Of a DNA stretch of 64,000 nucleotides, positions 51,398 to 60,349 are shown in pieces; positions within the stretch are counted from its first letter, which is position 1; every line of letters begins with the position of its first letter. A program made the translations under genes and the position numbers. The DNA lies in assembly GCA_004028775.1 (NCBI GenBank), contig RXGA01000001.1, positions 277,282 to 341,281 on the forward strand. Direction: 5' to 3'. The DNA is from Candidatus Methanosuratincola subterraneus. GTDB lineage: Archaea; Thermoproteota; Methanomethylicia; Methanomethylicales; Methanomethylicaceae. The notes below the pieces were generated by a model. That model worked only from the letters and a program-made list of their open reading frames with translations, was not told the DNA's origin and ran no database searches.

Positions 51398-51790
51398 GTC
51401 AAAGCAGGTCGCCCGGACCAAAAATCGGAATGGCAAAAACCAGATTTTCGCATCTATTCATTTTAGGGGCTGAATAATTAGAAAAGTACAAACAGCTGAG
51501 GCAAAACGCAAAGTAAACATGGACGAAGATGGTCTGCTTTTCTTACGCTCTAACCAGGCACCCACAGGGTAGGCTTTACCGGGTTGTATTTCTTTTCCAT
51601 TTTCTATTTCACCTTCTTTTTCTATTGTCCACTACTCGATATATAACATAAATACTCGAATATATAAAGTTTTTCAGTATATTTTATTTTTTATATCAAT
51701 TGGCTGAATATATACTGTTAAACAGTTAAGGTAAAGAATATAGAAGTGTTGAACACTCCTCTCCCAATCCGATCGGCACAGCAACTGCCG
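51398..51790. other. AT-rich convergent intergenic region with palindromes
   Basis: About 390 nt with no open frame of note. Features: an imperfect direct repeat of tactcgatatataa / tactcgaatatataa (about 51631-51665), the palindromes ACTGTT-A-AACAGT (51714-51726) and AGTGT-tga-ACACT (51745-51757), and pyrimidine runs. The region could hold terminators for the genes on both sides or a small RNA. I see no tRNA cloverleaf or riboswitch in it. Confidence 0.5.
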
Positions 51791-52585
51791 TCAGACCAAG
51801 GCATTCTCCGAAGATCTGTCACATGTGCACCTTCTTTCGCTGATCGCCGGAATCGTTTCGTATATCACCTTTTTTGCCTTCTCGACATTTGACTTGAGCG
51901 TCTCCACCACTTCCTGCGCCGTGACCGGTTTCTCTGCCCACACGTCGTAGTCGGTGACCGTGGCGATCGTCGTGTAGCAGATCCCGGCCTCCCTCGCGAG
52001 GACGACCTCGGGAACCAAAGTCATCCCGATGATGTCGGCGCCCCATGACCTGAAGAGCCTCGACTCTGCCCTCGTCGAGAACCGCGGGCCTTCGATGCAC
52101 ACATAGCACGCAGGCGAATGCACGCTTATCCCCAGCTTCCTGGCTGTTTCGGCCACCTTCTGGTTCAAGTCAGGGCAGAAAGGGTCCGCAAGCGAGAAAT
52201 GCCCCACAACTGCGCCGTCGTAGAACGAATATCGCCTGTTCTTGGTGAAGTCGATGAACTGGTCCGGGATCACGAGGTCGCCTGGCTTGATCTCCTCCTT
52301 CAGGCTGCCCACTGCGGACGGGGCGAGTATCCTCCTCACGCCGAGGTCCCTTAGCGCCCATATGTTTGCGTGGTAATTGATGAGGTGGGGGGGTATCGAG
52401 TGCCTCTTCCCGTGCCTGGGGAGGAAAGCCACGCGGACGCCCCTAAGATCGCCCACAGAGATGATGTCGGAGGGGGGTCCAAAAGGCGTGTGGATCTTCA
52501 CCTCGGAAACAGAGTCGAACATGGCCGGGTCGTAGAACCCGCTCCCGCCTATTATCCCGATCTCAGCATTACACTTGAAAGACAT
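51791..52585 (-). CDS. mtnP: S-methyl-5'-thioadenosine (purine nucleoside) phosphorylase
   Basis: About 264 residues: [12 protein letters not shown] phosphate loop, [54 protein letters not shown] with the phosphate-binding Ser/Thr, and [20 protein letters not shown]. It phosphorolyses MTA to adenine and methylthioribose 1-phosphate. ATG 52609 (overlapping the stop of the upstream PRTase) and ATG 52585 are both possible starts. The PRTase gene is immediately upstream on the same strand, forming a purine salvage operon. Confidence 0.92.
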   Translation of the reverse strand: MSFKCNAEIGIIGGSGFYDPAMFDSVSEVKIHTPFGPPSDIISVGDLRGVRVAFLPRHGKRHSIPPHLINYHANIWALRDLGVRRILAPSAVGSLKEEIKPGDLVIPDQFIDFTKNRRYSFYDGAVVGHFSLADPFCPDLNQKVAETARKLGISVHSPACYVCIEGPRFSTRAESRLFRSWGADIIGMTLVPEVVLAREAGICYTTIATVTDYDVWAEKPVTAQEVVETLKSNVEKAKKVIYETIPAISERRCTCDRSSENALV

Positions 52586-52609
52586 GCCCAACACCAACCA
52601 CGATCTCAT

Positions 52610-53287
52610 TTATACTTTTGCGATTATGCGGTCCCCTTCCCTCTTCAGGAGCCCCTTCGAGACGAGCCTGTCCAGCGCCCTCTCGAAGAACCAGCGATCG
52701 AACTCGACGCCATACCACTCCCTGACCTTGCCAATGATCTCATCGAGGGACCACGCCTCCTTGCCGGGGCTCTCCTCGACGACCTTCTTCACGAAGCCTA
52801 TTATGTCCTCAAGCCTGGTCCATGGGTACTGGTACCAGATCCATTCCTTCACCTCTTCGGCATAGTAGTCCGGGCGTATCTTGCTGCTCCCGGAGATCCA
52901 CTGGAGCGAGGCTATCCTGATCGCGTCCGGCCTGCAGTTCGTCCAGACGTGGTCCTTCGCGATTATCAGGGACTCCCCGGTGTCTGCGATGTCATCCACG
53001 ATGAGGGCCTTCTTCCCGCCCATGTTGCAGTGCAGTGGTGTGCGGACGCCAGCCTCCTTTGCCATCTGGGCGGCAGAGGGCCAGTGCGAGATCTGCAGGG
53101 ATACGAGCTCCCCCACTACGAGCCTGTCGCAGACCAGCCTCGCGGGCACATACCCGCCCCTCGAGATTGCGACAACTACATCCGGGATCCACCCGGACGA
53201 ATAGACGCTGTCAGAGACGATGCGGCTCCATTCCTCGACTTCTTCCCAGGTTACTTTCTTGCACTTGATCTTTGGCAAAGCAGACAC
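52610..53287 (-). CDS. Purine-type phosphoribosyltransferase with C-terminal winged helix
   Basis: 225 residues. DVVVAISRGGYVPARLVCDR and the PRPP loop KALIVDDIADTGES (around 92-105) are those of xanthine/hypoxanthine-guanine PRTases; the C-terminal WFFERALDRLVSKGLLKREG resembles a wHTH and might act as a regulator. It converts free purine bases to nucleotides using PRPP and is paired with MTAP downstream, which yields adenine. Confidence 0.88.
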   Translation of the reverse strand: MSALPKIKCKKVTWEEVEEWSRIVSDSVYSSGWIPDVVVAISRGGYVPARLVCDRLVVGELVSLQISHWPSAAQMAKEAGVRTPLHCNMGGKKALIVDDIADTGESLIIAKDHVWTNCRPDAIRIASLQWISGSSKIRPDYYAEEVKEWIWYQYPWTRLEDIIGFVKKVVEESPGKEAWSLDEIIGKVREWYGVEFDRWFFERALDRLVSKGLLKREGDRIIAKV

Positions 53288-53375
53288 CGAGAAAATGTAG
53301 TGTTGTTCGGTTTATAAGCATTAATTAATTGGTTGATTGAACTCTTGGATCCAAGAGGGGGCAATGCCACGCCCC

Positions 53376-54596
53376 TCAAGCGGGCACCTCTTCACGCTTT
53401 GGCTCGTACGTGAAGAGCACGATTGCCACCAGCGTGGCGATGCCCAGCAAGCCGCTCGCCAGGAAGGGCGAGCTGTGGGAGACGGTGTCGTAGAGGAAGA
53501 AACCGGCTATCGGCCCGGCGAATGCCCCAAATCCGAAGGCAGTGTCGAAGAGCCCGGTCAAGGCTCCCCTGACCTTCGACGGGAGCAGGTTCTGCTGGAA
53601 CGCGGTGTAGGCAGGTGACCCCAGGCCGTAGAACGCCGATCTCGCGACCATCACAGACCCTATCTCCCCCACGTCCCTCGAGAAGGGCATGGCCATCGTC
53701 AGGGCCTGGGCTACCGCTGACGTAGAGAGTATCGTCCTCTTCTTGCTGTAGCGGTCGGCGATCCTCCCGCCGAGGAGCTGGGTGCCGAGCATGACGACCC
53801 CGGATATCGTGAAGACGATTGCCATGTTAGATACGACGAGGTCCTCGCTCAGGCTGTACTCGTGCTGGACGAAGTAGACGAGCATTGGCTCTACGAAGGA
53901 TGTCGCGAAGCCGTACGAGATCAACAGGAACAGAAGGACGTAAACGCTCCTCCTGAATCTCGGATCGATCTCCTTCATGGGCAAGCCGAGCCTCTTGCTC
54001 CTCGGCCCTGGTGCTTTTGCTGCCTTCACGAGCACAACCACGAGGATCATCGATATCAGCGAGAGGATCGCCGAGACGTAGAACGGGGTCCTGAAGCTGT
54101 CCAGCAGCCCCATCCCCAAGGCGTTCCTGGAGTACCACTGGATCGCGCCGCCGAGCGCCGGACCGATCATCCAGCCGCTCATCGACACTGAGTTGAACAG
54201 GCCCATGGCCGTCCCCCTCCTCTCAGGGAGGGACATGTCCGCGACGAGTGCAGTCGAGGCTGGCCAGACCAATGCGGACGCCACCCCCTGGAGGGCCCGG
54301 TACATTATCAGCTCGATCCAGGTGGAGGCGAAGGCAAACAGCACCGAAAGGACGGAGTAGATCGCCAGCCCGGCGATTATTATCCGCTTCCTCCCCAGCC
54401 TGTCTGAGAAAGATCCGGCAGGCGTCGCCAGCAGCGTCCTTGTGATCAGGAAGGCGGAGGAGAGGATGCCTATGTCGACCCCGCTTGCGGCGCCGAGCAG
54501 CTGTGCGTAGACGGGCAGGAATGGCATTATTATCCCGAACCCTAGCATGACAACAGCGGCCGCTACCGACAGTGCAAGCACAGGGCCCAGCGACAA
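53376..54596 (-). CDS. MFS transporter
   Basis: 406 residues with 12 predicted helices. The loop 2-3 motif GSFSDRLGRKRIII and the repeat-related LLGGRIADRYSKKRTIL at the equivalent place in the second half are typical of major facilitator drug/sugar:H+ antiporters. The substrate cannot be read. The PspC gene lies 6 nt upstream on the same strand, suggesting an operon. Confidence 0.9.
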   Translation of the reverse strand: MSLGPVLALSVAAAVVMLGFGIIMPFLPVYAQLLGAASGVDIGILSSAFLITRTLLATPAGSFSDRLGRKRIIIAGLAIYSVLSVLFAFASTWIELIMYRALQGVASALVWPASTALVADMSLPERRGTAMGLFNSVSMSGWMIGPALGGAIQWYSRNALGMGLLDSFRTPFYVSAILSLISMILVVVLVKAAKAPGPRSKRLGLPMKEIDPRFRRSVYVLLFLLISYGFATSFVEPMLVYFVQHEYSLSEDLVVSNMAIVFTISGVVMLGTQLLGGRIADRYSKKRTILSTSAVAQALTMAMPFSRDVGEIGSVMVARSAFYGLGSPAYTAFQQNLLPSKVRGALTGLFDTAFGFGAFAGPIAGFFLYDTVSHSSPFLASGLLGIATLVAIVLFTYEPKREEVPA

Positions 54597-54602
54597 GGCG
54601 GT

Positions 54603-55028
54603 TTATCTCCGGCTCATCAATGCTATCACTATTACGAGTATGCCTAGCCATATAAAAACAAAGGGAAAGGAGAAGGCGGTCGCAATGAGCGCCTTGATAG
54701 GCGCCGAGAGCCGCGTGACCTCGAGCACACCGATCAGCACGAGGATGAGGCCCAATGCAACCAGTGCTTTCTGGGCTCGCCTGTCAAAGGAGAATGCTGC
54801 AGTCCCGATCCCCTGCTGGGGCGGGGAGGATCCTTCCGGCGAAGGGGGGATGATCACCCAGGCGATCAGGTACAAGAGGATTCCGAACCCGTAAATCACC
54901 GTGAAGACTATCCAGATGAGCCTAATTATCACCGGGTCGACATTGAAGTACTCTGCTATCCCGCCGCAGACCCCTCCGAGTATCCTGCTCGAGTTAGACC
55001 TGTAAAGGCGCTTCGGCACATTCGACAT
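54603..55028 (-). CDS. PspC-domain membrane protein
   Basis: 141 residues. The N-terminal RLYRSNSSRILGGVCGGIAE and YFNVDPVIIRLIWIVFTVIY is the PspC domain (helix-turn plus one membrane segment); two further membrane helices follow (ALVALGLILVLIGVLEV and FPFVFIWLGILVIVIAL). PspC is part of phage-shock-type envelope stress responses in bacteria; in archaea its role is not defined. It precedes the MFS gene. Confidence 0.88.
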   Translation of the reverse strand: MSNVPKRLYRSNSSRILGGVCGGIAEYFNVDPVIIRLIWIVFTVIYGFGILLYLIAWVIIPPSPEGSSPPQQGIGTAAFSFDRRAQKALVALGLILVLIGVLEVTRLSAPIKALIATAFSFPFVFIWLGILVIVIALMSRR

Positions 55029-55066
55029 GTAGATAGATCACCTTCCTTGTCTAATTTTGACTTCCC

Positions 55067-56341
55067 CTAGGAGACCATCCTTATTACCCTTTTCAGGAGG
55101 TCGACCCCGTCGATCTCCCCAAGGGATCCTTTCCTGCACTCCGACTCGCCGAACTCGGCCGTCCCGTCGGTCCCTATCCCGGCTCCAGCCACAATGAGCG
55201 GCACAGGATCGTCGGAGTGGGCCCTCAGAGAGCATGGCGTCGAGTGATCCGCTGTGACCACGACCGCGGTGCTATCCAAATCCAAATGGAGGTGCCCGAA
55301 GAAGTGCTCGTCGATCATCTCGATCGACCTCCTCTTCTTGGCGCAGTCCCCGTCGTGGGCTGGCTCGTCCGGCCCCTTTATGTGTATGTAGACGCCCCCG
55401 TAGCACTGGATCAGCTCGCTCGCGAGCTCGGCCCTCTTCTCGTAGTCCAGGGAGAGGTCGCCTGTCGATTTCGGGAGCTCGACGGTGTCCATGCCGCAGA
55501 GGAGCGCTATCCCACGCTCGACTGGCATCTCGACCAATGCAGCGAACTCCATCCCGTAGAGATCAGTGACTGGGGTGAAGTTTGGCAGCGAAGACCCTGC
55601 GTCCCTCCCGAGTATCCCATTCGCGGGCGGCTTCCCATGCGCCTTGCGGTCCATGTTTATCGGGTGGGACTCGAGCACCTGGTAGCTCTTCCGGGTGAAC
55701 TCGTTCAGCAGATCCGCAGCCCTCCTGGCCTCCTCGCTCCCGTCGAGCGGGGCCGCGTTTTGGACCTTGTTCTCGAAGGTCTCGAGCGCTATCCCCATCC
55801 CGCCCTTCTTGAGGTAGGCGGGGTCTGTGTTCGAGATGTTCCCTGAGAGCTTGCCCTCCTTGCACCTGATCAGGAGAACGCCCCTGTGCCCGACCGTGCT
55901 CCTGAACTCAAACTCAGCCGGGTGGGACTCGAGGGTCACCTCACTGTTGATCGCGTCGGCGAGCACCCTGGCTTCCTCGGTCGTGAGCGACCTGCCGCAC
56001 CGCCTGTCAATTATTGTGAAGTCGCTGCTGAAGGTTGCGAAGTTGCACCGGACTGCGAGGTCCCCGTTCTCCATCGACATCCCAGACCCGAAGACCTCGA
56101 TCGGCCCCCTCCCGGTGTAGGTCTTGTGGGGGTCGTAGCCGAGCATGCTTATCACGGCCACGTCCGACTCGGGCGCGATCCCCCTGCCCACCGTGTAGAC
56201 GACGCCAGATCTTCCTCCCCTGGCAAGCGCGTCCATCTTCGGGCGGTTCGCCGCCTCGAGCGGGGTCCTGTTGCCGAATTCTGCCACCGGGCGGTCGCCG
56301 AGCCCGTCAAGCAGGATGTAGAGCACGTGCTTCTTCTGCAT
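55067..56341 (-). CDS. apgM: Cofactor-independent phosphoglycerate mutase, archaeal type
   Basis: 424 residues of the alkaline-phosphatase superfamily. LLDGLGDRPVAEFG with metal Asp and SDVAVISMLGYDPHKTYTGR (catalytic Ser region) start the protein; HIKGPDEPAHDGD, SIEMIDEHFFG and VTADHSTPCSLRAHSDDPVP contain the remaining metal ligands. It interconverts 3- and 2-phosphoglycerate in glycolysis/gluconeogenesis and complements the FBP aldolase/phosphatase of this window. Monocistronic or with the kinase-like gene upstream (66-nt gap). Confidence 0.93.
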   Translation of the reverse strand: MQKKHVLYILLDGLGDRPVAEFGNRTPLEAANRPKMDALARGGRSGVVYTVGRGIAPESDVAVISMLGYDPHKTYTGRGPIEVFGSGMSMENGDLAVRCNFATFSSDFTIIDRRCGRSLTTEEARVLADAINSEVTLESHPAEFEFRSTVGHRGVLLIRCKEGKLSGNISNTDPAYLKKGGMGIALETFENKVQNAAPLDGSEEARRAADLLNEFTRKSYQVLESHPINMDRKAHGKPPANGILGRDAGSSLPNFTPVTDLYGMEFAALVEMPVERGIALLCGMDTVELPKSTGDLSLDYEKRAELASELIQCYGGVYIHIKGPDEPAHDGDCAKKRRSIEMIDEHFFGHLHLDLDSTAVVVTADHSTPCSLRAHSDDPVPLIVAGAGIGTDGTAEFGESECRKGSLGEIDGVDLLKRVIRMVS

Positions 56342-56407
56342 TTTCTAGCCCTCAGTGGGAGTAAGTCGAGCCGGCGGGGTATTTAACTGTTCTCGAATCG
56401 GGATGGT

Positions 56408-57346
56408 TCATCCCGAGACCGCCTGGAATATCCTGTCCTGGACTTCTGATGCAGGGTGCGCTGTGTTCGCGAGGAAGATCCGCGTCCTGCTGAGGAGGGT
56501 CTTGAAGAAGCCGCTCCTGAGCTGGAACTTCCTCCCGTCGTTGACGAGCTGGTGGGGGTTGTAGAAACCGTTCCTGGAGAGGATCTCGAAAGCCTCCCCC
56601 GGATCCAGCTCCCTGATCACCGCCCCGTCCGACGGGTCCCTCTTGAGGAGTACCACCTTCCGGAGCGTCGTCATCGGGATCACGCCGTCGTTCCCTACAA
56701 CCCACCTGGCGTTGACGACGGCCCTCCCCCTCTTGTCAAATACCGCCCGGTCGAGCATGTTCTTGTACTCCCCCCAGATGTGCCCCAGGTCCGCGTCCAC
56801 GTAGCAGTTCTTCTCGGACCCGAACGCGAGGAGGCTCCTCTCGTAGACCCTGACGAAGAACCAGTCGTCAGCAAGGAGCCTGACGCCAGGGTTCCGGAGC
56901 ATCCCCCAGCTGTGGGTCGTCTTCCCGACCCCGCTCCCTGCGATGATCGCGACCCCGGATCCGTTGACGTCGAGGGCTGCGCCGTGGACCGAGAAGATCT
57001 CGTGCGAGTCCTCAAGTATCTCGCCCGTGACCGCGAGGGCCACGCTCTTGATCCACCCGTAGTAGTCTATGTTGAAGATAATTGCAGTCTTTGTGTACGG
57101 GTCGTACTTGACGTGGGGAGGCTGGACCGGATCCTCGACCGCGAGGAGCCTGCCGTGGGACCGCCTGTTCTCGTCCGAGGAGTAGAAGTTGTCTGACCAC
57201 AGGTCGGAGGTGAGCCTGCTGTCGGTGAGGAGCTTGATGCAGCACCCGTATATGTCGGCCTTCCGCGTATAGAGGGGGCGCTTCGTGAGGTCTGACCAGA
57301 GCCTGTGCTTCGCCTCCACGTCGATATACTCTATTTCATAAGGCAA
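56408..57346 (-). CDS. HPr kinase-like P-loop protein
   Basis: 312 residues. The central IFSVHGAALDVNGSGVAIIA, P-loop AGSGVGKTTHSWGML, and LLADDWFFV (Walker-B-like with the DD pair) resemble the HPrK/P catalytic core, and the C-terminal 80 residues (VVLLKRDPSDGAVIRELDPG) resemble the HPrK-like adapters seen in several archaeal and bacterial kinases. No PTS component (HPr, EI, EII) is nearby and archaea like this one normally lack PTS, so the phosphorylated target is unknown. It lies upstream of apgM on the same strand. Confidence 0.7.
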   Translation of the reverse strand: MPYEIEYIDVEAKHRLWSDLTKRPLYTRKADIYGCCIKLLTDSRLTSDLWSDNFYSSDENRRSHGRLLAVEDPVQPPHVKYDPYTKTAIIFNIDYYGWIKSVALAVTGEILEDSHEIFSVHGAALDVNGSGVAIIAGSGVGKTTHSWGMLRNPGVRLLADDWFFVRVYERSLLAFGSEKNCYVDADLGHIWGEYKNMLDRAVFDKRGRAVVNARWVVGNDGVIPMTTLRKVVLLKRDPSDGAVIRELDPGEAFEILSRNGFYNPHQLVNDGRKFQLRSGFFKTLLSRTRIFLANTAHPASEVQDRIFQAVSG

Positions 57347-57499
57347 CCGCGTCCACCAACCCTAGATCGCAGCGTGGGGCTATAACCGTAACTCCTCCGC
57401 GACCAAGATCGACCAGCGCGCACAAAGCTCGATCATGCAGCCCTCGGGGGAAAGCCTATATCCCGATCTGAGGAGTGTGGATCTGGTGGTGAGGCTGGG

Positions 57500-58066
57500 T
57501 TGGCAACAGCCCTCCTTGTTATAGACATGCTGAACGACTTCGTCTCGGGCAAGATGAGGTGCGAAGCTGCTGCGGCCATAATCCCGAAGATAAGGGCGCT
57601 TGCAGACCATTTCAGGAGGAAGGGGCTCCCGGTGGTGTACATCTGCGACACGCACTTCCCGGGCGTCGACAGGGAGCTCGAGCTTTGGGGGGATCATGCG
57701 ATAGCCGGGACCTGGGGTGCCGAGGTCGTTGAGGAGCTTAAGCCACAATATGGTGATTTTGTGGTGAGGAAGAGGAGGTACAGCGGCTTCTTCCAGACCG
57801 ACCTGGACCTGCTCCTGAGGGAGCTGGGGGTGGACCGGGTGGCGATCACGGGGATCGACACCAACATATGCGTGAGGCACACCGCCGCGGACGCCTTCTT
57901 CAGGGGGTACAGGATCGCGGTCGTCAGGGACGCGGTCGCGTCGTGGGATGGGGCTGAGGCGAACGAGACGGGGATCAGGTACATGTCGGAGATCTACGGC
58001 GCCGAATCCCCTGCCGCGGAGGAGATGATAGCCTCCCTGGAGCCGCAGACCGGTGCAAACCCTTAA
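57500..58066 (+). CDS. Isochorismatase-family cysteine hydrolase, nicotinamidase-like
   Basis: 188 residues: LLVIDMLNDFVSGK carries the catalytic Asp, VVRKRRYSGFFQTDLDLLLR contains the active-site Lys region, and VAITGIDTNICVRHTAADAF the nucleophilic Cys (GxxTxxCVxxTA). Such enzymes cleave nicotinamide, N-carbamoylsarcosine or isochorismate. TTG 57500 follows GGTGAGG. It precedes tldD by 60 nt on the same strand. Confidence 0.88.
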   Translation: MATALLVIDMLNDFVSGKMRCEAAAAIIPKIRALADHFRRKGLPVVYICDTHFPGVDRELELWGDHAIAGTWGAEVVEELKPQYGDFVVRKRRYSGFFQTDLDLLLRELGVDRVAITGIDTNICVRHTAADAFFRGYRIAVVRDAVASWDGAEANETGIRYMSEIYGAESPAAEEMIASLEPQTGANP

Positions 58067-58125
58067 TATTGCGTTCCGAAAGAGATCGGATGCGTCGCTG
58101 TCTTACACGCTGAGTGGTGTTTGCC

Positions 58126-59541
58126 ATGGATCTCCAGTGGCTGCTTGATTACCTGATCAGGGAAGGGGCAGGGTACGCCGAGGTCAGGTCCCAGAGGAAC
58201 TCCGGGATGGAAGTCGTGCTCAAGAACGGGGCGGCTGAGCCCCCCGAGTACGTTGAGGCCCATGGGATCGCCGTGAGGGCGATCGTCGACGGGGCTCTAG
58301 GCTTTGCCTCGACGAACATACTCACCCGCGAGGGGATGATCGAGGCGGGATCGAGGGCGGTGAGATCCGCGAAGGCGATGGCCGGATCCTGCAAGAAGGT
58401 AGCCCTTTCGAGCGAGAAGCCGGCGAGGGCTGGATGGAAGGCAGATCACAGGGTTCTCCCGACGTCCGTGGATCCGGGCGAGGTCATCGATCTCCTCAAG
58501 GCGGTCGACGCCTCGATTGTGGGGGTCAAAGGGGTGGAATTCCCCAACAGGCTCCTTGTCTTCGGGGGGAGCGTTGAGGAGAAGGAGTACATCAACTCCG
58601 AGGGCACCGAGCTGAGGTCGCTGGTGCCGAGGGTCGCAGGGTACTTCATAATCACGGCCTACGAGGGCAGCAAGGGGTCCCTCCAGAGGATAGTCCAGAT
58701 CGGCGAGTCCGGCGGATGGGAGAGGGCGGGCATCATAGCGCCCGACGCTGTCGCCAGGGAGGAGGCTGAGGCGATGTCGAGGATGCTGAGGGAGGGGAAG
58801 GCGCTCGCCCCCGGGAAGTACGACGTCGTGGTCGGCGGGGAGGTCACGGGCATAATATCCCACGAGGCCTGCGGCCACCCGCAGGAGGCGGACAGGATAA
58901 TGGGCAGGGAAGCCGCCCAGGCGGGCGAGTCCTACCTGAAGCCAGGCATGATCGGCAGGAAGATCGGGAGCGCGGCGGTGAACATCTCGGACGACCCGAC
59001 CCTCCCCGCGTCCTACGGGTTCTACCTCTACGACGACGAAGGGGTCCCCGCCAGGAGGAAGGCGCTGATCAGGGAGGGGAGGGTCAACGAGTTCCTGCAC
59101 AGCAGGGAGACCGCCCATGACTTCGGGGTCTCGAGCAACGCGGCGATGCGGGCTTCGTCCTACGCAAGGGAGCCGATCGTGAGGATGTCGAACACGTTCA
59201 TGGAGCCTGGGGACCACACGCTGGAGGAGCTCATCGAGGGCGTCGACAGGGGCGTGTACATCAAGAGCTTCCAGGAGTGGAACATCGACGACATCAGGTG
59301 GAACAACAGGTACGTGGGCCTGGAAGCGTACGTGATAGAGGGAGGGGAAGTAAGGGATCCGGTGAGGGCCCCGGTGATAGAGGCGACGACCGAGGTGATA
59401 TTCTCGAGCGTCGACGCCGTCGGGAAAGACCTGAAGTTCAACGCGGCCACGTGCGGCAAGGGGCAGCCCGATCAGGGTGTCCCGGTGTGGACCGGCGGGC
59501 CGTCGATGCGCATGCGCGGGATCTTCCTCCGGTGCAGGTAA
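58126..59541 (+). CDS. tldD: TldD-type metalloprotease
   Basis: About 471 residues. ISHEACGHPQEADRIMGREA holds the HExxxH zinc motif; GFYLYDDEGVPARRKALIRE and VDRGVYIKSFQEWNIDDIRW are typical TldD segments. TldD usually pairs with the inactive TldE/PmbA subunit to make a peptidase that trims small modified peptides or unfolded proteins; TldE is not adjacent downstream in this window. GTG 58114 and ATG 58126 are possible starts. Confidence 0.92.
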   Translation: MDLQWLLDYLIREGAGYAEVRSQRNSGMEVVLKNGAAEPPEYVEAHGIAVRAIVDGALGFASTNILTREGMIEAGSRAVRSAKAMAGSCKKVALSSEKPARAGWKADHRVLPTSVDPGEVIDLLKAVDASIVGVKGVEFPNRLLVFGGSVEEKEYINSEGTELRSLVPRVAGYFIITAYEGSKGSLQRIVQIGESGGWERAGIIAPDAVAREEAEAMSRMLREGKALAPGKYDVVVGGEVTGIISHEACGHPQEADRIMGREAAQAGESYLKPGMIGRKIGSAAVNISDDPTLPASYGFYLYDDEGVPARRKALIREGRVNEFLHSRETAHDFGVSSNAAMRASSYAREPIVRMSNTFMEPGDHTLEELIEGVDRGVYIKSFQEWNIDDIRWNNRYVGLEAYVIEGGEVRDPVRAPVIEATTEVIFSSVDAVGKDLKFNAATCGKGQPDQGVPVWTGGPSMRMRGIFLRCR

Positions 59542-59556
59542 TCCCTGGGTTGCGCT

Positions 59557-59642
59557 TCCACCAGCATGCTAATTGATTTCGCTATTCTAAACATGTCCGA
59601 CCCGGTCAGAACTGCCGCGCCTCCACCAGCATGCTAATTGAT
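59557..59642 (+). repeat. 21-bp direct repeat pair
   Basis: The sequence tccaccagcatgctaattga followed by t occurs at 59557-59577 and again, exactly, at 59622-59642, 65 bp apart. The second copy covers the stop codon region of the LysE gene (minus strand); the first lies beyond it next to the tldD stop. It looks like a duplicated 3' end left by a small insertion or excision. Confidence 0.7.
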
Positions 59643-60236
59643 GAGCCCCAGCAGGGCCACGCCGTTGTAGAGGAACCAGGCTGCGAAAGCGACCAGGAGC
59701 CCGATCGAGAAGTACACCACGCCCTTGTAGACCCAAGGGCGCCCCCTCCCCGCCCAGCTGAGCACCGAGGGGAAGCTCGTGATCCATATGAGGATTCCAG
59801 TGAAGAAGCCGATGATTATTACCAGCCCTATGCTCGAGATGAGGGAGAGCCCGGCGCTCATCCACCAGGAAAGCTGGAAGGGGTTGGTCAGACCCACGGT
59901 CAGCCCGGTCAGGTACGGGATGTGGACGCTCCTCTTCGGCGTTAGGTCGATCCGCTTGGAAGCCCGCCAGGTGAGGTACGCGAGCAGGATCATGAGGCAG
60001 AAGCTGACCATCGAGAGGGCGCCGCGGGCGGTCTCGTTGAGGACCAGCAGCCCGCTCAGCGTGTAGGTGATCGCCAGGAATGTCGCGTCGGAGGTCATCG
60101 CCCCGAGCCCGACAAGGAAGCCGCTCAGTCGTGACGAGGATATAGCCTGCGCTGCCATCAGCGCGTTGATTGGCCCGGGCGGGGCAGCTAGCGACAGCCC
60201 CAGCGCGATCCCTGCGAGGAAGACCCCTGCGTCCAT
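59634..60236 (-). CDS. LysE/RhtB-family amino acid exporter
   Basis: About 200 residues with six membrane helices: LAGIALGLSLAAPPGPINAL at the N terminus is the LysE signature, followed by LVGLGAMTSDATFLAITYTL and GLTNPFQLSWWMSAGLSLIS. The family exports basic or hydroxy amino acids. ATG 60236 is preferred over the long frame from 60302. Its 3' end carries one copy of a 21-bp repeat. Confidence 0.88.
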   Translation of the reverse strand: MDAGVFLAGIALGLSLAAPPGPINALMAAQAISSSRLSGFLVGLGAMTSDATFLAITYTLSGLLVLNETARGALSMVSFCLMILLAYLTWRASKRIDLTPKRSVHIPYLTGLTVGLTNPFQLSWWMSAGLSLISSIGLVIIIGFFTGILIWITSFPSVLSWAGRGRPWVYKGVVYFSIGLLVAFAAWFLYNGVALLGLIN

Positions 60237-60349
60237 AGCAAACACTTCGATCAGGAGATCAACGCACCAAATGCTTTTTAGGTCTTCTGCGCGGTGCACC
60301 ACCTTTTTGAGGGGGTGCGGGGAGTTATTCTGCAGGGGCGTATGGATAC

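Noticed and set aside
52370..53317. 315-codon plus-strand frame across the PRTase and MTAP genes
   Set aside because: Antisense to two well-supported enzymes; the translated product is Pro/His/Arg-rich and unlike any protein.
58297..59217. 306-codon minus-strand frame inside tldD
   Set aside because: Antisense to a complete HExxxH protease gene; product is Arg/Pro/Leu-rich.
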